From NCBI RefSeq assembly GCF_040412425.1, contig NC_089781.1, positions 51,102,727-51,166,726 on the forward strand: DNA of 64,000 nt. The letters run 5' to 3'. The notes under the pieces are model-generated. The model did not search any database and was not told the origin of the DNA. It saw only the letters and a list, made by a program, of their open reading frames with translations. Below are positions 55,621 through 64,000 of this stretch, piece by piece (positions within the stretch are counted from its first letter, which is position 1; every line of letters begins with the position of its first letter). The translations under genes and the position numbers were made by a program. The DNA comes from Macrobrachium rosenbergii (Eukaryota; Arthropoda; Malacostraca; Decapoda; Palaemonidae).

Positions 55621-56570
55621 CCTTAGAACTGTAGCCGAGGGTAAGGGGACCGGTTGGGAATCTGGGTCCTGGGTGGGTAAAATACTTTCGAGAATAGCTC
55701 ACGGTGAGGGGGACCTGTTGGGAATCCGGGGTTCTGGGTGGGGTAAATAACTTGGGAAAAGGTTTGGGCAACTTATTGTTGTATTTCCAGTTATATATGT
55801 CATTTGGAACACGAAAAACAAGCGTAAAAACAAGGGGGAATAAATGGACAGCACGAGCCGTTACAAAGGTACTTTTCACATATCACTACTACTGCTGATT
55901 CCAGGCCATGTCACGCATGCTTGGGTCTTACAGGGGAGCTTTCGGTTCATCCAATGCCTCCAATTGAGAGAGTAGTTGGTGGGTTTTTGGCGGGTGGCTG
56001 TACCCAACCAATCACGTTTGCAACGTTACTCCCAACATTACGTTTCACCCAGGTGGAGAATTTGGGAGATACATAAACTCAGTTACATGTATTCCTTTGT
56101 TCAACTGTTTTATAACCGTTTCCTATACGTTGTAGCTTGTGCCTACAACCTTCTTCCAGCACTTTTCCATTCACAAATATATTGACGTCTCTTCGCAACA
56201 TGATTTTACCATAAATAACTTACAAAATTACTTTACATTTGTCGGCAGACACCTGAAGCATGTATATGGGGTAGGAGGAGAAGGGTCTTGCAGGACGTTT
56301 TGCTACCACTTTCTCTCAGTGACGTTAACAGAAACCTTTTTTTACATATTTTGTAAGCCCTATGATTGGCGCGCGCAGCGCAATATTACCGCTTGCCAGA
56401 GCATACGAGCCTGCCAGATTATTTTAAAAAATGCGGATAAGGCGTGCAGCGCCGTTCCGCTACCCCAAAACTGAAAGCAGAAATTCACTTTTAGACCCCC
56501 CAACTTCATCCTTCCTACCCTGTTCCGGTGCAGTTCACCGGCACAGTTCACTCACCCTTCAACCCAGCAC

Positions 56571-57840
56571 GATGGCGGATGTGACTCCTGGAACCTCCCG
56601 CTCTTCTGAGCCTGTAACCAAGGGGAATTTGCCACTTACCTGTGCGAATTGCTACCTTAGTTACAAGGATTTCTCATCTTATTACTCAGTGCATTATGAA
56701 CGCCTTATAGAATTCTCCCAAGACCATGGCCTTTTGAGGAAATAACCCTTTTGCCCTCACTGTGGCAAGGAGTGTAGGCTTGACCTGCAGAAGAAGGCGT
56801 TCAGGTTATCAGTTACATCTTACTTGTTGATTTTTACATCTAACTGCAATGCAGTTTTCAAAACTAAAGTAGGCTAAAATATTCCTTAAAGAGCTATACC
56901 ATTGGTTGGGTATGTTCATTATATTTTCATTTTTTGAGGGTTGTAACGAGCAATTTGCTTTTTTCCCCTTACTTTCAGGTGCGACAGGTCGTATGCCCCA
57001 CGCCAGAAGCAGAAGAGAAGGAGGTGCAATTACTACCTCTCATTGTTTAAGGGCACCTGGTTTTCTGGGTCCCTCATGGATGTTGAGACTGTCCTCTTCT
57101 TCACTTACATTTACGTTAGTGATTTCTTTAACTATAGGGTTGTGAGGACAGAACTAGGTTTAAGTGACATAGTTATTAATGACTGGTCCAGCTACTGCAG
57201 GGAAGTAAGTTTTTTTGGTTTTATTTTTTTCAGTGGATGGTTTTGTGATCAACCTTTATTCACTTCCCTAACCGAATTTTTGGTTTCAGGTCATAGTAAA
57301 TTGGTGTATCCGGCAAAAGAAGCAAATAGGTGGCCCGGTACAACTGTTGAGATTGACGAAGCAAAGTTTGGTAAGCGCAAGTATAATGTAGGCGGGGTCA
57401 TTGAAGGCCAGTGGGTTTTTGGTGGTGTCTGCAGGCAGACCCGACAGTTTTTTGTGGTGCCAGTAGACAACAGAACTAGAGCGACTTTGCTTGCTGTCAT
57501 CAAGGACTACATTGTACCGGGGACAACTATTGTATCTGATTGCTGGAGAGCTTATGACTGCCTGAAGGACGAAGGCTACGTACACTTAACCGTCAACCAC
57601 TCCATGAACTTTGTGGACCCAGTAACTGGTGCTCATACAAACACTATTTAGAGGAGGTGGAGGGAACTTCGTGAGATGACGCCTAGTACGGACGTAGGAG
57701 GTACAACTTTGTCGGGTACTTGGCAGTGGCATATTTTAAAATCCACTTCGATGACCCAAGACGAGGCTCCAGCGTTCGTAAAGGCGGCGGCTGAATTGTA
57801 TCCTCCACCCTTTAAGGTAAGGTTCCTAAACTATCTTCTT
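56571..57840 (+). pseudogene. Merlin transposase with two introns, third catalytic residue lost
   Basis: Exon 1 (56571-56804) has MADVTPGTSRSSEPV, CANCYLSYKDFSSYY and CPHCGKECRLDLQKKAF, a zinc-ribbon-like start. A GT-AG intron (56805-56978) follows, then exon 2 (56979-57204) with CDRSYAPRQKQKRRRC. A second GT-AG intron (57205-57289, 85 bp) leads to exon 3 from 57290. The DDE domain has TVEIDEAKFGKRKYNVGG (57350), IVSDCWRAYDCL (57530), VNHSMNFVDPVTGAHTNTI (57595) and then TAG at 57649-57651, where the family has Glu, followed by RRWRELREMTP. So the catalytic Glu codon GAG reads TAG. A TAA in exon 1 and a one-base shift near 57330 add to the damage. It is not functional here. Confidence 0.88.
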
Positions 57841-58089
57841 TATTATTAGGTAGTTAGGTCACCTGTGTTTTGGTGTTATTAGGTTTTAGTGCTTTTCACG
57901 TAGGGAGCGTTATTATTTTTGGGTAACTGTCATTTACCGCCATGTTTCAACATAACAGTCCTACGTCACTTTACCAACTTGTACCTTTTGTGCAGTACCC
58001 CAACTTCCACCCCTGCTGAACATATGGCTCCCTAGTGGTTACGTGAACCCAAGATGGCGGATTTGTTTACCCACGTTTCTTCGCCCCGA

Positions 58090-58406
58090 TCACAAGCAAC
58101 GGTTAGTGTGCAGTTGAGGTAGCCTGTGGCAGTTGACGTTTTTCAGTGTTGCTTTGCTTGCTTTGCATGAGTTTAGGGTAACATTTTGCCCGTCGGCTGC
58201 AGCTGAACTGTAATTTACCCTTGAGCTGTATGCGCCAGTGCTGGGGACCCACGGTACCGGTGTGCAGTCTTCAAGTGTCAATTACACTTTAGTTACAGCC
58301 GACCGACAAAATTTTACTTGAAATTCTTGTTCAGCAGGTAAAGTTCTATAGAAAAACGTCAACTGCCATAGGCTACCTCACCGAGGACAGCGGGCTTAGA
58401 ATTACC
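58090..58406 (-). repeat. Merlin right end with an additional inverted copy
   Basis: 58275-58406 is the right TIR. Upstream, 58110-58215 repeats the left-type sequence (GAGGTAGCCTGTGGCAGTTG, TCGGCTG, CTGTAATTTACC) in the opposite orientation, so the last 300 bp can fold back. Confidence 0.7.
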
Positions 58407-59395
58407 AAAGTAAGTGCTATCAAACTAGTAGAGCCACTCATAAGCAAAAATGAACAATATATTGCAAGAAACTTTCTGAGTAACATCAAAGTGGAATACT
58501 TTCTACTACTTTGTGCAAAAGGCAAATAAAGGAAATTAATGCTGAAATTACGAAAGTCAAAGAGTATGATGAGGTAATTAATCTTATAATGCAAAAACAG
58601 AGCTAGAGGAAGAGGATAGTACTTTCTTTAATGAAGAATTGGATAGTCAAGCTACATACAATATAAATATAGCTATTAGTTTAGATGAATTTGAAAACTA
58701 TCTAGTTGATAGGGTGGTTCCATCTTCTGATGAGAACATAAAGGGTTGGAGTGAGTTCATCTCAGAAGGGAAACCACCTCCTTTGCAGTGTAGTTTTTTC
58801 AGTGGTAGAGAAAAGGATAAATTTGCTTACCCCAATTTCAAGCACCAATTTGATAATGTCATTGGTTCTAAGAAACATTATTCTGATTCTGCTAAGTTAT
58901 CATATTTACTTGGGTATCTTAAAGGTTATGCTCTTAAACAAGTCAGTCATTTGTCTGTCAGTAATGAAAATTATGCTGTTGTAATAAAGTTACTTGATGA
59001 AGAGTTTCTAGACAAAAATTTTATTACTGATGAAACTCTAAAGAATATAATAAGTTCGGCTCCCAGTAATGAGCATGATTCAGAGTTCACAGATATTAAG
59101 CTGTACATTTCTGAAGTTAGGTCTTATTTAAGTGAACTCCAGAAGTACAGTATGGGGTTGATTTTTTTGGAGGAGAATACTCCAGGGAATAAGTTTGTGA
59201 GCCATATAATCGTGAGCAAATTACCTAAAGTAGTATTAAGAGAGTTAATTAATAAAACTTCTAATAATTACCCTACATTGACTGAAATTTTTGACAATTA
59301 TAAAGATGCTCTGAAATCCCTAAGTAAGATTAATACAGCCAGTAAAGGAATAAGAGAAAGAAAAAATCACCTAGTAATAATGTAGCTGAGGCCAA

Positions 59396-59710
59396 ATGCA
59401 GGTTAAAGATGAAAGGTTTCTTACTGTGCAAAACTTTGAATCAGTAGTTAGTAAACCATCTAAAATTTCTTGTAAACTCTGTGCTGCGGCTGGGCACTCA
59501 TTAGGTAATTGTGACAAATTTAAAACTTATGAAGCCAAAATAGCCAGAATATTAGAATTGTCTCTTTGTCCTAGATGTACTGATTCTGGGCATAATGAAT
59601 CAGAGTGTTATGGAAAAAAGGGAAAATTGCACTTTTCATGTACGGTGTGTAAAAGGAGAGAACATGTGACCCCTCTGTGCCCTAACAAAAAATCTCCTAG
59701 TATATACTAA
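59396..59710 (+). pseudogene. BEL2 gag Cys/His region
   Basis: Three Cys/His clusters: CKLCAAAGHSLGNC, CPRCTDSGHNESEC and CTVCKRREHVTPLC. This fits the nucleic-acid-binding end of BEL gag. Confidence 0.85.
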
Positions 59711-60300
59711 TGTAAATTTGTGTTATGCTATGTGCAAAATAGAAATAGGAAACATTTTGCCTGGTATGATCTTAAAGCTTAAGAATGGAAAAAGGTATCA
59801 TTGTAAAATAAGAGGCCCGATCGATTATGGAGTCAAAGATCTTATATTATGAAAAAAGCTTCTATAGAATTGTGTTCTAGTTATGACAATTTGTATAGTG
59901 TTGATCATGATGAACAAACTTTGAACTTTAAGCAAATGTCTACTGGCATAAAAATTGAAAATAAGGTTTATTTTGTTCCTTTATTGGTATGTGAAAAAAT
60001 GAGCATTAGGTTTGAAATTCCTGGCATGAATTTAGTGGTTGATAAATTAAAAGCTGCAAATTTCGAATTAGCTGATGAAGACTTCAATGGACATGGGAAT
60101 CATGAAGAATTTGAAATTGAAATGTTAATTGGAATTGATATAATTCAATGTTTTTCATTTCATAATGAGATATGTGCTGGAGGTAATTGTTTAATTATAA
60201 ATAACAAGGTAGCTCCGATAGGGAATGTATTAAATTTTCTTGATTCAAAACAGGGTAAGGAACTGTTTGATGCTCAAGTAAGAAAGCCTGTCAACGTTGA
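59711..60300 (+). pseudogene. BEL2 protease
   Basis: MILKLKNGKRYHCKIRGPID (59765-59825) leads to the active-site region IDYG, where BEL proteases usually have IDTG, followed by an indel. The frame 59849-60706 continues with VPLLVCEKM and EMLIGIDIIQCFSFH (60120), the LIGID flap block of the DUF1758-like protease. Confidence 0.75.
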
Positions 60301-61294
60301 ATATATTAGTGCTAGAACAAAGACTATGGTAAATTTAGTGATGGACCCACTTAAGTCTTATTTCAATCCTTTTGAGTATATACTAACTGATTGTGAAATA
60401 GATAATGGGCTTGAAAATCTCTTTAGTTTTGAGTCTATGGGGATTAAGAATAGTGACAAAGAGTTAGTGTCTTTTGATAAACAACAAATAGAGAATTTTA
60501 AAGAAGGAATTACTTTAAAGGATGGGCATTATCATGTTAACATACCTTGGTATGCTGACAAAATCACCAAAGTACATTCTAATAAATTTGTAGCACTTAA
60601 CGTGTTAGATAGAACTATGGAACTTCTTAATAGGAATGGTTCAGTAAAGAAATATGAGGAAGTCTTTGATAATCAGTTGAAAGAAGGAATTACAGAAAGA
60701 AAATAATAGTAGATCCTGCCAATTATGAAGATTACACTTGGATTCCACATAGGCCAGTAATCAGAACTGAAGAACAAATAACTAAAATAAGGCCAGTTTT
60801 CAATTGTTCTTTGAAAACCTCAAAGGACCTGCCATCTTTAAATGAGGCTGCTTATACTGGTATTCACTTGATGGGTTCCATTTTGAAATTGTTTTTTTAT
60901 TTCAGAACTAATCAATATGCTATGTTAGCCGACATAAAGTCTGCCTTTCTTATGATTAAGTTGGCCAGTGAATATGATCAGAATAGATTTTGCGTCTTTT
61001 AGAGAAGAGGAAATAAATTAGTTTGTTATCGATATAAAACTATTGTTTTTGAATACACTTCTCCTTTTATCTTAAATTATGTAATGAAACATCATAATGA
61101 ATCATGTCCTCGAGGCAAATGTAGGCAAATATTATGTAAATAACTTGATAGTGACTAGCAATGACATAGGCAAATTACATGAGCTATATAATCTTTGTTT
61201 TTCAAGAATAAAGGAAGGTGGATTCACTTTAAGATCATAGAATTCAAACTCAACTGAGTTAAGGGAGACCATGAAATCTGATGATAGGTTAGTA
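60301..61294 (+). pseudogene. BEL2 reverse transcriptase, N-terminal and palm
   Basis: The linker ends in QLKEGITERK (60690), then a one-base shift, then HRPVIRTEEQITKIRPVFNC and LPSLNEAAYTG (60840). Palm: MLADIKSAFLMIKLASEYDQ (60925) and NRFCVF followed by TAG at 61000-61002, where the family usually has Trp. The catalytic motif is YVNNLIVTSND (about 61135), with Asn at both acidic positions. A TAG at 61238-61240 interrupts FTLRS-NSNSTELRE. Cut at 61294 by the LTR complex. Confidence 0.85.
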
Positions 61295-61812
61295 TGTAAA
61301 GTCCCGCTCAACGCGTTTTCTATGGTGAACCTCCCGTTCTCTATGGTGCCTTTCCTACAAGCCTGGGTCTTGCGAAACAGCCACATTTTTTATATATAAA
61401 TTGTAGAAAACAGGAAGTTCACCATAGAAAACCTGTTGAGCGGGGATATTGTAAAGTCCTCTCAATGGGTTTTTATGGCGAACCTCCTTTTTTCGACGGT
61501 GCCTTTCCTACAAGCCTGGGTCATGCTAAACGGCCACATTTTTATCTATGTAAATACGTATCTATTACTGATTTATTTATGCCTGTTCACTTTGTACATG
61601 TGTCAGAGTATTATTGTGTCAGTTCTGTAATTTAACTTTTCATGTTATTTGTATTTACCTGTCCTGTGTCACATTAAGAACACTTGACCTCGGGTCACCT
61701 GTATCCTATTGTATGCCTTTGTATGACGTCCGCATGCCGCTTTACAAGCGGCCTGCTTTCCCAATAAACTAGCAGTACATGTCCACCTGCTCATTATTTT
61801 GCACCTCTTACG
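61295..61812 (+). mobile_element. Rearranged Gypsy-C-type LTR insertion
   Basis: AGTA flanks the whole unit (61291-61294 and 61813-61816). 61450-61812 is a near-complete LTR (TGTAAAGTCC to CTCTTACG) of the Gypsy C family. Before it, 61295-61390 repeats the LTR start, and 61405-61448 is an inverted copy of the same region. No internal retroelement sequence remains. Confidence 0.8.
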
Positions 61813-62660
61813 AGTAAAGCATGGGTGCACAGAGGAGAAGGTATTAATGTAAATAATGACACTTTAAGTATAGTTGATTGTGTGGTAGATGCAGAAGCTG
61901 ACACCAAAAGGAAAGTTTTATCACAAATATCCAAGGTTTTTGATTCCCTTAACTTTGTTTTACCCGTCACTATTAAAGGTAGAATCCTAATGCGCAAAGT
62001 TAGGAAGTTAGGAATAGAATGGGATCAGAAGGTGCCGAAAGAAATAATAAATGAAATGAAAACTGTCAGTAAAGATTTTAAAATCTTATCTCAGTTATCA
62101 TTTCCTAGACAAGCCATAAATGAACAGAAATCTTATGAACTGCATATATTTTGTGATAGTTCTACAGAAGCTTATGGGTTTGTGTTGTATGCATGTGATG
62201 AAGAAAATAAAAGTAATTTCTTATTTGCTAAAGCAAAGCTCGCTCCTTTAAAAAAGGGTAACGAGCACAGTGTACCTACTTTAGAATTAATGGGAGTAGT
62301 CTTAGCTTTGAGGTGTTTACCAACCTTAATGGAAACTTATAATAATTTCAATTTGTAAATATGTGTGTTGATGCTCAGGTAGTGCTAAATTGGATTATAA
62401 CAAAAGGGGCTAAAGTGAAATCTAAATTTGTAAGAAACAGGATATTGGAGGCAGATAGTCTTGCTGGTGATTTCTCCAATGAATTTAACATCCCTATAGT
62501 TTATCATTATGTGCATACTGACCAGAACCCAGCTAATTTAATTACAAGAGGATTGTCATATGGAAAGTACTTGTCATCAAGAAAGTGTTGGTTAGAAGAC
62601 CTGATTGGCTGTCTAATAATTTTGATAATTGGCATAAATATCCGCTATTAAGTATTTCCC
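61813..62660 (+). pseudogene. BEL2 RT C-terminal part and RNase H
   Basis: After the LTR: NNDTLSIVDCVVDAEADTKR and VLSQISKVFDSLNFVLPVTI, a standard BEL block. RNase H: LHIFCDSSTEAYGFVLYAC (62150), SVPTLELMGVVLALR (62270), AQVVLNWIITKG (62370) and HTDQNPANLITRGLS (62520). A shift lies at about 62356. Confidence 0.85.
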
Positions 62661-64000
62661 CTGAATATAAGCTGAAAATAAATGTAAATTATGTTAATGC
62701 TGTAAATAGAGTAAACACTGCTAATTTGAATATAAATAAATTTTCTAGTTATGATAAATTGCTAATAAAGTGTACTAGTTATTTGTTTAAACTTGAATGT
62801 AAAGTAAAGGGAGGGGATCCTAAGGTTAAGGCTTTAGAATATTGGATTAAGACGGCACAGTCTGAGCACTTCTCCAAAGAAATAGAATTCTTATAGCAGG
62901 AAGTTAAAACTGATAAAGATATTTCAATATTAGTATCAAACTTAAATTTATTCCTTGATGATAATGGGGTCCTACGATCAAGAGGAAGAATAGCTAAATG
63001 TTTGTATTTTGATTATAATGTATACAACCCTGTATTATTACCTAAAGGGCATTAATTTACGTTCTTATATGTTAATTATTGTCATGCCAAGGTTCAACAT
63101 ATGGGGACGGGAACTACTTTAAATTACCTTAGGGAACAGGGATACTGGATACCTAAAGGTTTAGTAACTGTCAAATCAATAATAAGTAAATGCACAGTGT
63201 GTAAGAAATATAATGCATTGGCTTACAAATATCTTAGAGTGGTAGACTTGCCTAAACACCATATGAATTTGGTAAAACCTTTATGCATGTTGGAACTGAT
63301 TACACAGGGCATTTCTAGGTGAAGGATGAAGTAACAGGGAATAATGTCAAAATGTTCATTTTAATATTTACCTGCCTTAATATAAGAGCAGTGCGTTTTG
63401 AACTATTACCCGATATGTCTACCCGTAATTTTCTGTGGGCTTTTCAAAGGTTCTGCAATATGTATGCTGTTCCTAAATATGTATATAGCAATAATGTTAA
63501 AACCTCTGTAAAAAGTGGTTGCATATTGGAATCCTCTTTAACATCTAAAGAATTTCGAGAGGAAAGGGAAAAGTGTAACATCAAACATATCAGAATCCCT
63601 TTGTATTCTGCCTGGGTAGGGGCTGCCTGGGAAAGGCTGATTAGAATTGTAAAAAACTGCCTGTATAAAGCCATTGGAAGATCTAGGCTTTCTTATTTTG
63701 ATTTGTTAACCATCTTATCTAATATTAAATTAGCAATAAATTCTAAGCCTCTTACTTATAGATCTAGCACTGCCAACCTTGAATTTATCACTCCATATTC
63801 ATTTTTAAGACTTCATGGAAATTCCTCCTTAGTCTTGAGGAAGGAAGAATAGGAACTTTGGCAAGAGCAAGATCCTGGTGCTTTGGAAAATACCTTAGTA
63901 TTGCAGGAAGAAAAGATAAGCCCCGTCCCTTTTTCCCACACCCTGAGGAAATGGAGATAATCCCCTACCACTCCCCTACTTCCCACACCCCAGGTAAATG
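62661..64000 (+). pseudogene. BEL2 integrase, cut by window end
   Basis: The linker (62700-62896) ends at TAG 62894-62896. Zinc region: YCHAKVQHMGTGTTLNYLRE and CTVCKKYNA (63080-63215), an HHCC set. Core: TDYTGHF with the first Asp (63295), then TAG at 63316-63318; YVYSNNVKT (63480), where the family has SDN, so the second Asp reads Asn; and WVGAAWERLIRIVK (63620) with the third acid intact. It continues SKPLTYRSSTANLEFITP. A TAG at 63850-63852 precedes the remaining linker. Confidence 0.85.

Larger units (their letters stand above)
55488..58406 (+). mobile_element. Merlin DNA transposon in BEL2 gag
   Basis: 2919 bp flanked by AAAGTAAG (55480-55487 and 58407-58414). An 8-bp duplication is typical of Merlin. 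The ends are inverted repeats (GGTAGATCTAAGCC and GGCTTAGAATTACC), and about 125 bp inside each end also pair, sharing TATGGCAGTTGAC, TTCTATAGAACTTTAC and GCTGAACAAGAATTT. Removing it restores the BEL2 gag frame. The internal gene is an IS1595/ISXO2-like transposase, the bacterial relative of Merlin. Confidence 0.92.
55426..59385 (+). pseudogene. BEL2 gag, split by Merlin
   Basis: ATG at 55426 begins MAAKSEILQDLPLEVIKKK. After Merlin and one AAAGTAAG copy are removed, the frame continues at 58415 with AIKLVEPLISKNEQYIARNF, then a Lys/Glu-rich coiled coil (EINAEITKVKEYDEVI). The central part (58639-59385) is the DUF1759-like BEL gag: GKPPPLQCSFFSGREKDKF, KLSYLLGYLKGYAL, NNYPTLTEIFDNY. A frameshift near 58595-58610 and another near 59360-59395 break it. 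Confidence 0.85.
55426..64000 (+). mobile_element. BEL2: BEL/Pao element, truncated by the window end
   Basis: Gag starts at ATG 55426, and gag, protease, RT, RNase H and integrase follow in BEL order to the end of the window. Two insertions interrupt it: Merlin (55488-58406, in gag) and an LTR complex (61295-61812, in RT). No LTR was identified upstream; the 3' LTR would lie beyond 64000. It is AT-rich compared with the Gypsy A and C coding regions and carries frameshifts and TAG stops. Confidence 0.85.

Overview
This window looks like gene-poor, repeat-dense nuclear DNA of an arthropod, most likely a decapod crustacean. That placement is inference: it rests on the mix of DIRS1-like, BEL/Pao, Gypsy, Copia and Merlin elements and on a tRNA-headed SINE. 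I found no single-copy host gene, rRNA, genuine tRNA, CRISPR array or bacterial operon. Almost every stretch that can be explained is a mobile element or its remains, and many are nested inside one another.

Layout. 1-1988 is a tandem satellite (about 370-386 bp units). 2531-2960 is an LTR fragment. 4225-6220 (-) is a Mag-like Gypsy pol remnant split by a SINE. 6541-7620 is a DIRS fragment. 7811-24874 is a Gypsy element (A) with 341-bp LTRs and a CCAG target duplication. It holds an 11.9-kb BEL/Pao element (BEL1, 8782-20682) and a second SINE. BEL1 in turn holds a 485-bp insertion (12397-12881) and a 3.3-kb DNA transposon (14352-17669). 27057-37055 is a DIRS-like element with inverted ends, interrupted by a second Gypsy element (C, 28152-33092, -). 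37600-43310 (-) is a broken Copia element carrying a solo LTR and another LTR-like insertion. 43999-52224 (-) is a Ty3/Gypsy element with near-identical 1.44-kb LTRs and integrase upstream of reverse transcriptase, the Gmr1-like order. 52499-53940 is another old Gypsy gag/protease. 54737-55339 is an intact 200-aa SGNH-hydrolase-like ORF. 55426 to the window end is a second BEL element (BEL2), interrupted by a Merlin DNA transposon (55488-58406) and a rearranged Gypsy-C-type LTR (61295-61812).

The most interesting item is the transposon at 14352-17669. It has terminal inverted repeats of about 155-160 bp and a TA (or TAG) target duplication, and removing it restores the BEL1 reading frame. Its only recognisable gene has no DDE signature. 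Instead it has ordered acidic motifs (DGAA, HEEADTR, TVDSD, GCDT) that resemble the FEN1/XPG (PIN-like) nuclease fold, followed by a cysteine-rich tail. Second is the Gmr1-like element with Copia-like domain order.

Several insertions (the TIR transposon, Merlin, the 485-bp insert, the solo LTR in Copia) can be placed to the base, because the host element's reading frame closes up when the insert and one target copy are removed. Many frameshifts fall in homopolymer runs, even in the youngest element, so part of the apparent decay may be assembly error.
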